The position numbers and the translations under genes were made by a program. A DNA stretch of 62,737 nucleotides from Okeania sp. SIO3I5 (GTDB lineage: Bacteria > Cyanobacteriota > Cyanobacteriia > Cyanobacteriales > Microcoleaceae). Of the stretch, positions 28,159 to 37,666 are shown piece by piece. The notes under the pieces were generated by a model, which was not told where the DNA came from, made no database searches, and saw only the letters and a list, made by a program, of their open reading frames with translations. Position 1 is the first letter of the stretch. Each line of letters starts with the position of its first letter. The DNA lies in NCBI RefSeq assembly GCF_010672085.1, contig NZ_JAAHHT010000033.1, positions 3,501 through 66,237 on the forward strand. The letters run 5' to 3'.

Positions 28159-29306
28159 TAAGCTTTCTTCTTAGAACGTCCTGGTTCAAAGGGTAATGAT
28201 TGTCTTCCCTTTCCTGTTTTTGTTGTTTTTGGTTGTGACTCTTCTACTAATTTCTGAACATCATCAGGCAATGGTTCTTTGGATAAGATAAATGCCTGAA
28301 AAGTTTGAAATATGTTAGCTATCAACATATAAAGTAGCACGCCAGCCGGCAAGGGAGTAAACAGAAATATTCCTGAAAATAGAATTGGAGTAATTTTGTT
28401 TATAGAGTCTTGATTTGGATTAGCATTGTTAGCACCAGGTCCTTGACCTGATATTGTCTGACTAGCATATATGCTCACTCCAAAACCAATCACCATAATT
28501 AATATATCCCAGTGAATCGCCCCATTGTCATCAAAGGCACCGACACGTCCCAGAGCTTTAATAAATAAAAATCCTTTATTTGCTGCAATTCCGGGAATTG
28601 TACCTTGAATTGTAGCTTCACCTGATTGTAAAGCTACTAAATTACCATCTCCATCTATTTGAACTCTTTCAGAACCTTTTGTTACAGTCCATGTAGGCTG
28701 AATTTCAGATTGATTATATTCCTCCATTAAACTGTTTAAAGATTTACCTTCTCCCGTTTGAAATTCAACCTTAGTTTTATCTCCAACAACTAACTTATTA
28801 CCATTAGGACTCAAAGCCAAAATTGGAAAGTGAACACCATCAGTAACATATATATTTTGAGGTGAAGTTGTATAAGCTTGAGGTTGAATTCGCTCTAGTT
28901 GTTCTTGAGGAAATATTTGTAAATCTACAGTATAATTAATATTAGTAAAAGGCGACCCACGCAAAGTTGCAAATAAAGCAAAAAGTATAGGCATTTGAAA
29001 CAACAGGGGTAAACATCCTGACAATGGATTAAACTCCTTCATAAGTTTAGCCATTTCTTCCTGCTGTTTTTGTGGATCGTCTTTATAACGTTTTTGAATC
29101 TCTTCTTGTCTCTTTTTCATCAAAGGTTGCGTAACTTTCATCTTACGCATATTCCGAATTTGCCCAGCATTTAATGGGTAGAGACTTGCGCGAATTACAA
29201 GAGTTAAAGCTACGATCGCTAAACCATAGCTTGGTACGATCCCGTAGAAAAAATCTAGGATCGGAAGCATTATATTGTTGGAAAGAAACCCGATACCAAA
29301 ATCCAT
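28158..29306 (-). CDS. yidC: Membrane protein insertase YidC
   Basis: 382 residues, the short cyanobacterial type. It inserts and folds proteins in the plasma and thylakoid membranes, with or without Sec. Core motifs: [19 protein letters not shown], the cytoplasmic hairpin ([20 protein letters not shown]), [20 protein letters not shown] soluble insert with Ig-like character lies around 125-265 ([17 protein letters not shown]), then two or more C-terminal helices ([36 protein letters not shown]). The C-terminal tail is basic ([13 protein letters not shown]), as in ribosome-binding YidC. Coupled to jag by a one-base stop/start overlap. Confidence 0.96.
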   Translation of the reverse strand: MDFGIGFLSNNIMLPILDFFYGIVPSYGLAIVALTLVIRASLYPLNAGQIRNMRKMKVTQPLMKKRQEEIQKRYKDDPQKQQEEMAKLMKEFNPLSGCLPLLFQMPILFALFATLRGSPFTNINYTVDLQIFPQEQLERIQPQAYTTSPQNIYVTDGVHFPILALSPNGNKLVVGDKTKVEFQTGEGKSLNSLMEEYNQSEIQPTWTVTKGSERVQIDGDGNLVALQSGEATIQGTIPGIAANKGFLFIKALGRVGAFDDNGAIHWDILIMVIGFGVSIYASQTISGQGPGANNANPNQDSINKITPILFSGIFLFTPLPAGVLLYMLIANIFQTFQAFILSKEPLPDDVQKLVEESQPKTTKTGKGRQSLPFEPGRSKKKA

Positions 29307-29619
29307 TATTTTCTGTCAACCTTGGGGCTGGTGATACTTTTAATTTTGACTATTTGAAATTATTTATTACTACTAATTTCAATATCTACTTAACTACATA
29401 TTATAAATCTAATAATCCATCCGTTTTTTTATCTAGATTAATATTATATAGCAGGGAATAGGTAAATGAATAATGAATAATGAATAATGAATAATTACCC
29501 CTGGTTAAAACCATCGGATTGAATCAACTACGGGAATCTCCTAGCACTTTTTTCTCCTTAAAAGGAGAGGCTTGAAACCTCTAGGGATTAATTATCAATT
29601 ATTAATTATTAATTATTCA
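29307..29619. other. Spacer between PH-domain gene and yidC
   Basis: 313 bp containing aataatg heptamers (about 29465-29495), a ccttttaaaggag-like palindrome near 29555 and ttattaa runs ending at the PH gene stop. No gene. Such a gap is unusual for this normally tight operon. Confidence 0.7.
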
Positions 29620-30006
29620 TTATTCATTATTAACAGCTTTTGGAGTTTTTGCCGTCATCTTTTCAGTTATGTAAGCTTCAATTTCTCTAAATCTTGGTAT
29701 TGCCCTAAGTTCTAAGCGAGTACCATTTCTCAGGACAATTGCTATATCCCCCCAAGCACCTAATCCTCTGGGTACTTTGGCAACTTTGACAATTTCTGAA
29801 TAAACAATATCTGTACGATCTTGTCCCATCCAGCCGCCTGTTACTGAAACTCGGCGATTAGTTATCCGATATCTTAACCATAAGGCCCGAACCACAGCCG
29901 CAACAGTTAAAGGCAGGCCAATTATTGTTAGGCCAATTAATAAATTAAAAATCAAATCTCCTATATGGGGACCACCCTCATAGTAGGCTTCCTCTCGAAT
30001 ACCCAT
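29620..30006 (-). CDS. PH-domain (YdbS-like) membrane protein
   Basis: 128 residues. A helix pair or single long helix around residues 16-48 (IGDLIFNLLIGLTIIGLPLTVAAVVRALWL) precedes a bacterial PH-like domain (RYRITNRRVSVTGGWMGQDRTDIVYSEIVKVAKVP; GDIAIVLRNGTRLELRAIPRF). It is the usual gene between rnpA and yidC in cyanobacteria. It overlaps the rnpA 3' end by 29 bases, so the two are translated from one message. Function unknown. The C-terminus (AKTPKAVNNE) is partly repeat-derived. Confidence 0.88.
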   Translation of the reverse strand: MGIREEAYYEGGPHIGDLIFNLLIGLTIIGLPLTVAAVVRALWLRYRITNRRVSVTGGWMGQDRTDIVYSEIVKVAKVPRGLGAWGDIAIVLRNGTRLELRAIPRFREIEAYITEKMTAKTPKAVNNE

Positions 30007-30385
30007 GCAGCACCTCCGCTTGTGCCAATAACTTCTCTAATTGTTGCAGAAATTCATCATAATTGCACTGTTTGGCTGTTGGTTTGACCACGATTACTAG
30101 ATCCCATCCTCTTGATATACATGGCAACATTTGGCGCAAAGCTGCTCTAATTTGGCGTTTAATTCTATTTCGGACTACTGCTCCTTTGCTCACTTTTTTG
30201 CTAATAGAAATGCCTATGCGAGTAGGTTTATGAGTTTCCCAGCTATCTGTATCTTGAGGCAATTCTTGGCTCTGCTGATGACGCAAAGCCCTTAAGGCCA
30301 GATGAGAAGTATTCTTACGAATTCCTTTCTGATATACAATAGTAAAGTCTTGATGACGACAAAGCCTGCTTTCTCTAGGCAACAT
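29978..30385 (-). CDS. rnpA: Ribonuclease P protein component RnpA
   Basis: 135 residues. The protein partner of RNase P RNA, which removes tRNA 5' leaders. The N-terminal MLPRESRLCRHQDFTIVYQKG and the RNR motif in GAVVRNRIKRQIRAALRQ (about residues 80-97) are diagnostic, as is RIGISISKKVSKGA. It is followed with overlap by the PH-domain gene and preceded by rpmH, though here 577 bp instead of the usual short gap separate it from rpmH; that gap holds a candidate structured RNA. Confidence 0.95.
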   Translation of the reverse strand: MLPRESRLCRHQDFTIVYQKGIRKNTSHLALRALRHQQSQELPQDTDSWETHKPTRIGISISKKVSKGAVVRNRIKRQIRAALRQMLPCISRGWDLVIVVKPTAKQCNYDEFLQQLEKLLAQAEVLHGYSRGSLL

Positions 30386-30504
30386 GATGAGATTTTTTGA
30401 TATTTGTCCTCTTAGAAAAAATGTGCTTAAAACGAGTAATTGTCTCTATTTCTTACATTAAAGATAATAAGTTTTTGAGGTATATTAATACACCTCAAAA
30501 AATC

Positions 30505-30760
30505 TGGTCATGCAAAAAATTGGACCTCGGTAGCTCCCGTTTGGCACAAAATGCGTAAAGTTGGCCTCGCCCAGTTATTTTGGCTTTTTCCGCTCGACAC
30601 ACTGGTTTTTCAAATCTCTTTACCTGTTTAATGCCGAACAACAGAAGCTCAGAACTGGCCTTGCATCCCAAGGTGTTATGACCTTTCAGGACGTTTACTT
30701 TAAAAAAAGTGGGCTGGACTAACCATGTTCGCGACTTGAGTGCTTTGATTAGATTTGTGG
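30505..30760 (-). ncRNA. Candidate structured RNA, possibly IscB-associated ωRNA (HEARO)-like
   Basis: A GC-richer island in the rpmH-rnpA gap with no open frame. On the minus strand it offers a nested fold: GTCCTGAAAGGTC hairpin near 30680-30692; CCTT/AAGG hairpin at 30659-30673; CTGTT/AACAG around a gttcggcatta loop at 30624-30644; and long-range CCAGTT (30653-30658) with AACTGG (30571-30576). The block around taaacgtcctg and ataacacc reminds me of HEARO/ωRNA, the guide RNA of IscB nucleases, but this is from memory and unverified. No iscB gene is adjacent, so it would be a solitary or relic copy. It may instead be another structured RNA. Confidence 0.42.
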
Positions 30761-30962
30761 TTAGTCTACATCTAGAAAATCACAATTGTAATTATCTTAC
30801 AAAAATCATCAATTATTTTCCCTTATCAAAATAATTGGGTTGCGCCACCCCGCCAAGATCGGCGAAATATTTTTGGAGCGGGGATCAAACCCCTGTTACA
30901 AAAATAACTTCTGACTTCTGACTTCTAACTTCTAACTTCCTTAATCCCTATTCCCTGGATAT

Positions 30963-31103
30963 CTAATAAACTGCCAGACGTTCACGGCCTTTTTGCCGAC
31001 GTGCTTTAATTACTGCTCGGCCATTTCTAGTACGCATCCTTACTCTAAAACCAGATACTCTTTTTCTCTTACGACTGGTACCGTGCAAAGTCCGCTGAGT
31101 CAT
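30963..31103 (-). CDS. rpmH: 50S ribosomal protein L34
   Basis: 46 residues, normal length. The sequence [19 protein letters not shown] continues through [14 protein letters not shown] and ends KGRERLAVY, the standard cyanobacterial L34. It is a small basic protein buried in the large ribosomal subunit. The gene heads the rpmH-rnpA-PH-yidC block, as in most bacteria. The stop TAG is at 30963-30965. Confidence 0.95.
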   Translation of the reverse strand: MTQRTLHGTSRKRKRVSGFRVRMRTRNGRAVIKARRQKGRERLAVY

Positions 31104-31222
31104 TTTTCTCTACTCCTTAACCACTAATCTAATAATAATTTAAATTCACAATCTCCTATTGTAGCATAGATATAATAAATTGAGTTTGGGTGGACCTATC
31201 GTCATATTCTCAACCGCATCTT

Positions 31223-31750
31223 CTACTCTATGCTCAAAAGCCATGTGCCAACATAACGAAGTAAAGGTACATCACCAGGAGTCCTGATATTAGCATTAAA
31301 GTGGAACATTCCTCCAAATCGAGGGTTTCTTACATTATTGAGAACTACCTCAATTTTATTGCCAGCAGGAATAGGTTCAAGAGGGTAAATTTCTAGAAAA
31401 TTATTTTCTTTGTCCCATACTACTTCATCTATGGGTATTAATTCTCCTTTTTTAGAGTTTCCTCCCCCTACACGAATTTCTATATCGTTGGTATCAAATG
31501 AACCTCTATAGTAGTTAGGATAAAAAATTGATAACTGGGCAACTGCTAAATTTAATTTGTTTGCTGGTATTCGCAGTCGATAACGATCCCAATTTCCTGA
31601 TTTGCCAGAATCTAAACGGAAGTTTAACTGATTTTTCTGTTCTGGCCCACCAAATAATGTAAATCCTGGCATTCCCTGAGCTAAAGTTGCCATTGAGAAC
31701 CCTGTTAACAAGCAACTACTAACCATCACAGCAGAAAGTATACGTTTCAT
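31223..31750 (-). CDS. Secreted DUF2808 protein
   Basis: 175 residues. An N-terminal signal peptide is clear: MKRILSAVMVSSCLLTGFSM with likely cleavage after ATLAQG near residue 25. The remainder fits DUF2808 (LRIPANKLNLAVAQLSIFYPNYYRGSF, then IEIRVGG, EVVWDKENNFLEIYPLEPIPAGNKIEVVLNNVRNP), a β-rich cyanobacterial family of unknown role, thought to be periplasmic or outer-envelope. It lies 119 bp upstream of rpmH on the same strand, a neighbour often seen in this group. Confidence 0.88.
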   Translation of the reverse strand: MKRILSAVMVSSCLLTGFSMATLAQGMPGFTLFGGPEQKNQLNFRLDSGKSGNWDRYRLRIPANKLNLAVAQLSIFYPNYYRGSFDTNDIEIRVGGGNSKKGELIPIDEVVWDKENNFLEIYPLEPIPAGNKIEVVLNNVRNPRFGGMFHFNANIRTPGDVPLLRYVGTWLLSIE

Positions 31751-32510
31751 AAAATTTCCTCTAGGGTCTAACTTGAAAATCTCATCATTAAAACTTTATC
31801 AAGATTTTATATATACCGCTAGTGCCGCTACGGGGAATTCAAAATTCATGCATTATGCATTATTAGTAAGGCTTTGCAGAATTCAAAATTAGAAATTAGA
31901 AATTAAAAATTAAAAGCTATGTACAATCGCCCTTATTTTTCGTAAAATTCTTTTTTCAAAATAGTATTATTCAAGTTTTTTACTTAAGATTCCCTATTTC
32001 TTAATTATGAAATCCGGTTATAGCAGAATTCAAAATTCAAAATTCAAAAATATGTACGATCGCCCTTATTTTTCGTAAAATTCTTTTTTCAAAATAGTAT
32101 TATTCAAGTTTTTTACTGAAGATTCCCTATTTCTTAAATTATGAAATCCGGTTATATAGGTATCGTATTTGCTACTTGCCATCAAAACAGACTTGAATCA
32201 CTATACTCTTAATTTTTCTGGCTTTTGAGTTTTGACTTTTTAATTTTGAATTTTGACTGGTTTTTGACCCGGATTCTATAATTATTCTGTGCTTCCAGTT
32301 ATTATTCTCTTCATAATTTCTTAATGGCTACATTCAATTCATAAGACAAGTTAAAGATAGTAACCCGCATCAAGAGATCACCCTGATAATTCTAGATAAG
32401 AACTAAGTAGTAGAACAATCATAAAATAGCTAGCTAACTCAGGCCCATTAATTTTAGGTAGGGTTCCCTGGTAAGGAAATCAAACTTTAGTAAACAAGGA
32501 AGGAGAATTT
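31751..32510. other. Divergent spacer with a tandem 133-bp repeat upstream of pntAA
   Basis: The phrase atcgcccttatttttcgt occurs near 31926 and 32059, in two copies of a unit of about 133 bp ending tatgaaatccggttat. 32330-32510 probably carries the pnt promoter; gaaggagaatttATG at 32498-32513 gives a strong ribosome site for pntAA. Confidence 0.7.
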
Positions 32511-33653
32511 ATGAGAATAGCAGTAGCTAAGGAAACTTTGGTCAATGAATCTCGTGTAGCTTTAGTTCCTGATGTCATAGCACGATTAGTAAAACAGGGG
32601 CTAGAAATACACGTAGAAACAGGTGCAGGAGAAAAATCTTTCTTCTTTGATGGAGCTTACGAACAAGCTGGAGCCAAGATAATTTCTGATAGTGACACCT
32701 TGTGGGGTGAAACTGAGGTACTTCTAAAAATTGGGGTACTACAAGAATCAGAAATTGATAAATTACGAGAGGGTAGTGTTGTTATTAGTTTCCTCGATCC
32801 TCTAGGAAACCCTGCTCTTGTAAAGCGTTTAGCTGACAAGAAAGTAACAGCATTCAGTATGGAACTGATCCCTCGTACCAGTAGGGCGCAAGTTATGGAT
32901 GCTTTATCTTCCCAAGCTAATATTGGTGGATATAAAGCTGTTTTGCTGGCATCTGCTGCTTTACCTAAGTTTTTCCCCATGTTAACTACAGCAGCAGGTA
33001 CTATTAAACCTGCAAAAGTCTTAGTTATGGGAGCAGGAGTTGCTGGTTTACAGGCGATCGCTACTGCTCGTCGTCTCGGTGCGATAGTAGAAGCATTTGA
33101 TATTCGTCCAGAAGTTAAAGAGCAAGTGCAAAGTTTGGGAGCAAAATTTGTAGATGTAACTCTCCAAGAAGATACTGTTGCTGAGGGTGGTTACGCGAAA
33201 GAACTTTCCGAGCAAGCTAAACAACATACTCGTGAAGTTCTCACACAGCACGTTGCTGCTTCAGATATTGTAATTACTACTGCTCAAGTTCCTGGTAAAA
33301 AAGCACCATTGCTAGTAACTAAGGAAATGGTAGACCAAATGAAACCAGGAGCAGTCATAGTTGATATGGCAGCAGCACAGGGTGGTAACTGTGAATGTAC
33401 TGAAGCTGGCAAAGATGTACAGTGGAATGGCGTAACTATTATTGGTCCTGTAAATTTACCAGCAACTATGCCAGTTCACGCAAGTGAATTATATGCTAAA
33501 AATATTTCTGCTTTACTCAAGTTGATGATTAAAGATGGAGAGCTAAATCTCGATTTTGAGGATGACATCATTGCTGGTGCTTGTGTTGCCCATGCTGGTG
33601 AAATTCGCAATCAAAGAGTAAAAGATGCTTTAGGTGTTACTGTTGGTGGTTAA
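32511..33653 (+). CDS. pntAA: NAD(P) transhydrogenase alpha subunit, part 1 (PntAA)
   Basis: 380 residues. The NAD(H)-binding dI part of proton-translocating transhydrogenase, which uses the proton gradient to reduce NADP with NADH. N-terminal MRIAVAKETLVNESRVALVP is typical; the nucleotide fold has VMGAGVAGLQAIATARRLGA near 170-190; AAAQGGNCECTEAG and MPVHASELYAKNI are also family marks. Start supported by aaggaggaga-like aaggagaattt just upstream. As in other cyanobacteria, the alpha subunit is split, with the membrane part coded by the next gene 240 bp downstream. Confidence 0.96.
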   Translation: MRIAVAKETLVNESRVALVPDVIARLVKQGLEIHVETGAGEKSFFFDGAYEQAGAKIISDSDTLWGETEVLLKIGVLQESEIDKLREGSVVISFLDPLGNPALVKRLADKKVTAFSMELIPRTSRAQVMDALSSQANIGGYKAVLLASAALPKFFPMLTTAAGTIKPAKVLVMGAGVAGLQAIATARRLGAIVEAFDIRPEVKEQVQSLGAKFVDVTLQEDTVAEGGYAKELSEQAKQHTREVLTQHVAASDIVITTAQVPGKKAPLLVTKEMVDQMKPGAVIVDMAAAQGGNCECTEAGKDVQWNGVTIIGPVNLPATMPVHASELYAKNISALLKLMIKDGELNLDFEDDIIAGACVAHAGEIRNQRVKDALGVTVGG

Positions 33654-33893
33654 TTAGCAGTTAGCAGTTAGCAGTCAGCAGTCAGCAGTCAGCAAAAACA
33701 TTTTTTGATTGTTGAGAAAGCAATTTTAAGCCTTGCTAGTACCCTGTATAGCACTACGCATTAAGGTGAGGACATTTCTCAATCCTGTTTGCGCAGCATT
33801 CCGCAGGAAAAGCTTTTAAAAGTCTGCTGTTCCCTGTTCCCTGTTCCCTAGCGCGTAGCGCTATAAAAGTCAACAATTCAGTGTAAAAAGACT
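33654..33893. repeat. Heptamer run and gcgtagtgctat element between pntAA and pntAB
   Basis: Starting directly after the pntAA stop is a run of agcagtt/agcagtc heptamers (33656-33694). 33748-33815 (tagcactacgcattaagg, tttgcgcagcattccgc) is the reverse complement of 14447-14514. A tagcgcgtagcgctat palindrome is at 33849-33864. Unusual for an operon-internal gap. Confidence 0.8.
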
Positions 33894-34184
33894 ATGAGCG
33901 AAACATTAATTGCAGCTTTATTTGTATTCGTCTTGGCATCATTTGCCGGATTTGAAGTTATTAATAAAGTGCCACCAACTCTGCACACTCCCCTGATGTC
34001 TGGAGCAAATGCCATCTCAGGAATTGCAGTTTTGGGCGCACTAATTATTGCTGGTGACAAAGATTGGAATGTTACAGTAATTTTAGGTTTAATTGCTGTC
34101 GTTTTTGCCACCATTAACGTAGTGGGTGGCTTTTTAGTAACAGACCGGATGTTGCAAATGTTCAAGAAGAAGGAAGCTGCATAA
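33894..34184 (+). CDS. pntAB: NAD(P) transhydrogenase alpha subunit, part 2 (PntAB)
   Basis: 96 residues. The membrane dII part contributed by the alpha subunit: three helices (IAALFVFVLASFAGFEVI; AISGIAVLGALIIAG; VILGLIAVVFATINVVGGFLV). The motif NKVPPTLHTPLMSGANAISG is the signature of this piece. Forms the proton channel together with PntB. ATG start after gtgtaaaaagact; stop is followed by another repeat-bearing spacer of 150 bp before pntB. Confidence 0.96.
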   Translation: MSETLIAALFVFVLASFAGFEVINKVPPTLHTPLMSGANAISGIAVLGALIIAGDKDWNVTVILGLIAVVFATINVVGGFLVTDRMLQMFKKKEAA

Positions 34185-34334
34185 TGACCAAAAAATAAGG
34201 TCTCAAGCTTCCAAAAGAGGGATGGATGGCTTCCCTAACCATATTCAATTGACAAGAGAAAATAAACTTCAGTATTTCAAGCCTCTCTATTCCATGAGGT
34301 ACTGATAACTGATAACTGATAACTGATAAATGAA

Positions 34335-35741
34335 ATGACTGACTTTATACCAACCGGAATCCAGTTAAGCTACCTAGTAGCAGTATCTCTATTTTTCGTG
34401 GGGCTGAAAAAGTTGGGTTCTCCAGCTACAGCTCGGAATGGTAATTTGTTAGCATCAGTAGGGATGTTAATTGCTATTGTGGCAACCCTATTCGAGAAAG
34501 AAGTTTTGAACTATGAGATGATTCTCATCGGAATTGTTATCGGTTCAATTATTGGAGCGATCGGTGCCTACAAAGTAGAAATGACTGCCATGCCTCAAAT
34601 GGTTGGTTTATTCAACGGTTTAGGTGGTGCTGCTTCCGCAATGGTTGCAGTAGGTGAGTTTTGGCGCTTTTTGGCTGTTGCTCAGTCTCCCCCATTACCT
34701 ACTACTATCACAGCATTATTGGGCGTATTAATTGGTGGCATAACTTTTACAGGTTCCTTAATTGCTTTTGCTAAATTGCAAGGAGTTATGACTGGTTCCC
34801 CCATCACTTTCCCATTACAGCAACCTGTTAATGCTCTCTTATTTGGTGGGTTTATTGTTGGCAGTGTTTATCTATGCGTCACACCATTCAACTTACCAGT
34901 GTTTTTAGCATTGGTAGGTGTGTCTCTCGTATTAGGTGTAATGTTTGTCATCCCCATTGGTGGCGGTGATATGCCAGTGGTGATTTCTTTATTGAACTCA
35001 TTCTCTGGATTAGCTGCTAGTGCTGCTGGTTTTGTGGTGATGAACAATATGTTAATCATCGCTGGTGCATTGGTTGGTGCTTCTGGTATTATCCTCACAG
35101 TTATCATGTGTAAGGGTATGAACCGTTCCTTAACTAATGTACTATTTGCTGCATTTGGTACTGGTGAAGGTGGCGGAGCTGGTGCTGCTGCTGGTGGCAA
35201 AACTGATAAGGCCGTTCGTAGTATTGACCCTGAAGAGGGTGCAATGATGTTAGGTTATGCCCGCTCTGTGGTAATTGTGCCTGGTTATGGTATGGCCGTT
35301 GCTCAAGCTCAACATTCTGTCCGGGAGTTGACAGATCAGTTGGAAGGATTGGGTGTTGAAGTTAAGTATGCTATTCACCCAGTTGCTGGCCGGATGCCTG
35401 GACACATGAACGTATTATTAGCAGAAGCAAATGTCCCTTATCCTCAGTTATATGATATGGATGACATTAATCCTCAATTTGACCAAGCAGATGTGGCCTT
35501 GGTAATTGGGGCTAATGATGTGGTGAATCCGGCAGCTCGTGCGGACCAAAATAGTCCAATTTATGGGATGCCCATTCTAGATGTAGATAAAGCAAAGCAT
35601 ACTATTGTGATTAAGCGCGGTCTCAGCACTGGTTTTGCTGGTGTGGACAATGATTTGTTTTACAAGGACAAAACTATGATGCTGTTTGGCAGTGCTAAAG
35701 ATATGGTTGCTAAATTGGTTTCTGAGGTCAAGCAACTTTAA
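34335..35741 (+). CDS. pntB: NAD(P) transhydrogenase beta subunit (PntB)
   Basis: 468 residues, the normal length. The N-terminal two thirds form about nine membrane helices (QLSYLVAVSLFFVGLKKLGS at the start; EMTAMPQMVGLFNGLGGAAS, GSLIAFAKLQG); the C-terminal third (about 290-468) is the NADP(H)-binding dIII domain with VPGYGMAVAQAQHSV, HPVAGRMPGHMNVLLAEA, ANDVVNPAA and the KRGLSTGFAGVDNDLF end. All family landmarks are intact. Last gene of the pnt operon; a hairpin follows at 35808-35875. Confidence 0.97.
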   Translation: MTDFIPTGIQLSYLVAVSLFFVGLKKLGSPATARNGNLLASVGMLIAIVATLFEKEVLNYEMILIGIVIGSIIGAIGAYKVEMTAMPQMVGLFNGLGGAASAMVAVGEFWRFLAVAQSPPLPTTITALLGVLIGGITFTGSLIAFAKLQGVMTGSPITFPLQQPVNALLFGGFIVGSVYLCVTPFNLPVFLALVGVSLVLGVMFVIPIGGGDMPVVISLLNSFSGLAASAAGFVVMNNMLIIAGALVGASGIILTVIMCKGMNRSLTNVLFAAFGTGEGGGAGAAAGGKTDKAVRSIDPEEGAMMLGYARSVVIVPGYGMAVAQAQHSVRELTDQLEGLGVEVKYAIHPVAGRMPGHMNVLLAEANVPYPQLYDMDDINPQFDQADVALVIGANDVVNPAARADQNSPIYGMPILDVDKAKHTIVIKRGLSTGFAGVDNDLFYKDKTMMLFGSAKDMVAKLVSEVKQL

Positions 35742-35807
35742 GATTTAGACCTAGCTTAGGTAAGCTTAGTCTCAGTTTTTTGAGGAGCTTATCTCTAGGT
35801 GGTTAAT

Positions 35808-35875
35808 CCCGATCAATGTTCAATGGTTAATGCTTCTATAAGTTTTATAGATTTAACCATTGTTCATTGTTCGGG
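35808..35875 (+). terminator. Terminator-like long hairpin after pntB
   Basis: Left arm cccgatcaatgttcaatgg and right arm ccattgttcattgttcggg pair over some 20 bases with one bulge or mismatch; ttaa extends the stem on both sides, and aattttta follows. Lies 67 bp after the pntB stop. A smaller acctagcttaggt hairpin is at about 35748-35760. Fits a factor-independent terminator, though it could be another palindromic element. Confidence 0.5.
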
Positions 35876-36051
35876 AATTTTTATGAAGTCAAAAGTCAGA
35901 AGGCAGGAAATTATACCGTTTCACGGAATTCAAAATTCAAAAGTCATGCATTATGATTTTATAGACTCATAACTTTTACGCTACAGTAGTTTCAGGAAAT
36001 TATTTCACATCTAAATTTTGAAACTATTTGTGACATTTTTAAAGTGAATTG

Positions 36052-36368
36052 GTATTGTAAAGTTTTATTAATTTTATAGAAAAACATAGGAAAACAACTA
36101 AAAATATCTTAGACTGAGAAAGGATTGCAGAACAGCTCGTTAAATGTTTACAGGAGGGATAATACAGTTAGTAGAACGTACTATCATTAAAAAAAATAAT
36201 CTGGTGTCAAATACAAAGAGTCATGTCAATGTTCGTTTAAATACCGATAAGAAAAGTAGTCCCAAACGCTTTTAGCAATGGGATAGAGGGTGTTGTAGTT
36301 CACCCCGTTAAGGTAACACTTAATTAAAACTAAGTCAAGGAATATTTTTCTATAGATTTAGTAACTAT
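36052..36368. repeat. 317-bp inverted repeat, left arm
   Basis: Starts gtattgtaaagttttatt and ends tagatttagtaactat. The reverse complement of 38728-39043 over the full length, with only a few mismatches (for example tgttcg versus tgtacg). Internal hairpin with GGGTG and CACCC arms around ttgtagtt. Contains no open frame. Encloses a 2.4-kb segment with two genes. Confidence 0.93.
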
Positions 36369-36397
36369 TAGAAGTTAGAAGTCACAAATAATATTGT

Positions 36398-36500
36398 CAG
36401 GACTTACACAAACAAACCAAAAAACCGGGTTTATTACCCCGATATTTGTTGTTTAAATTACAAAATTTAGTTCATAAACCTGGTTTCTGCGTAAGTCCAG
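36398..36500. repeat. R1 palindromic element, cccggttt-type interior
   Basis: Starts tcaggacttacacaaac, ends tctgcgtaagtcc; the interior has aaaaccgggttta and taaacctggtttc arms. Lies inside the inverted-repeat segment, 30 bp from its left arm. Confidence 0.8.
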
Positions 36501-36877
36501 ATCGTGTTTGGATAATCAGTGATAAAAAAAACTTTCTCCAGTAAGTACCTTTTCTTTCCTTCTGCCTTCTACTTTACTTCCTCCAAAGTATAATTATTCA
36601 ACCCGATATGATATAATCCCTAGCTAAGTTTAAGCATCTATAAAATATCCTAAATTATTGCCATAGTGCCATTATTATTATATTTGAAATTTATATTTGA
36701 TTTTTTTCAAAAAGTCTCTGAATATTTGGTATGTATTGTGCTATCATATAACCTGACAATGAGAATAAGTTCGGTTGTAATGTTTGTTCATATAGATGGT
36801 TACTTTGCCTGTCGTTATTGGCAAGCTTTTCTCCGAAGTCTGAATCTCTACACATCTCTAAATTTGGGAGAAAATCT

Positions 36878-37180
36878 ATGTCGATATATGTAGGTAACTT
36901 ATCCTACCAAGTTACAGAAGAAGACCTTACGGAAGTTTTTAAGGACTATGGTACTGTCAAGCGGGTTCAGTTACCAACTGACCGTGAAACTGGGCGTCCC
37001 CGTGGCTTTGGCTTTGTAGAAATGAGTACAGAGGACGAAGAAACTGCTGCTATTGAAGCACTTGATGGTGCAGAATGGATGGGTCGTGATATAAAAGTTA
37101 ACAAGGCAAAGCCTCGTGAAGATAGAAAGCCCGCTGGTGGAGGTTACAACCGCAGAGGCGGTGGTGGTGGTCGCTACTAA
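36878..37180 (+). CDS. RRM-type RNA-binding protein (Rbp family)
   Basis: 100 residues from the ATG at 36878, chosen because MSIYVGNLSY is the family N-terminus and ttgggag lies 8-14 bases upstream; an in-frame ATG at 36818 would add 20 residues unlike the family. One RRM: RNP2 IYVGNL (3-8), RNP1 RGFGFVEM (about 43-50). The tail is short and glycine-rich (GGGYNRRGGGGGRY). Cyanobacterial Rbp proteins of this kind bind RNA, are often cold-induced, and some help place mRNAs near thylakoids. It lies inside the 317-bp inverted repeats. Confidence 0.94.
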   Translation: MSIYVGNLSYQVTEEDLTEVFKDYGTVKRVQLPTDRETGRPRGFGFVEMSTEDEETAAIEALDGAEWMGRDIKVNKAKPREDRKPAGGGYNRRGGGGGRY

Positions 37181-37666
37181 ATCATAAAAAGAACTAATTC
37201 TTAGGGATTTTTGAAGTTGAGGTAAGGAGTGGCAACACTCCCCTCATACAAAATCTCAGAAATCTTGCTACATTTGATTGGGTTCGTACCCACCTCTAAC
37301 CTCTCCCCTCCAGGGAGTGTGGGAGGTGGGGGGAGAGGTTAAAAGTAGGAATAATAATTACTAAGCAACTAAATAATTGTCTTGAAAGAGGGAAGAGGGA
37401 ACAAGGAACAGGGAACAGGGAACCCACCCCTAACCCCTCCCAGGAGGGGAATTATTGATAATTTCTGGATCGGAATTGATTTGATTTTTGATTTTCACGC
37501 CAATGTCTATTTGACTGTTGAAGTATAGCTGATGTATAGCATTACTTCTGGTAATTAGTATTAACTGTAGTTATTCTTTAGATTAAAAAAAGTTGTGATA
37601 GCGAATACTACGTTGTCGCTCAAGTGAAACATCAGCAGGATGTGAACAATAAAATTTACCTTTCCT
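37181..37666. other. Spacer with ctcccc/gggag palindromes
   Basis: Arms acctctcccctcc and gggggagaggt around 37295-37340 form a strong hairpin 115 bp after the rbp stop and may end both convergent transcripts. Also aacaggg heptamers near 37395 and ccctcccaggaggg at about 37436. No gene. Confidence 0.6.

Noticed and set aside
30386-30962. rpmH-rnpA gap considered as tmRNA, RNase P RNA or SRP RNA
   Set aside because: I cannot find the signature segments of any of these RNAs; only the weaker HEARO/ωRNA resemblance remains.
36666-36893. 75-codon frame upstream of the RRM gene
   Set aside because: Overlaps the RRM start in another frame and lies in its AT-rich leader; no family features.
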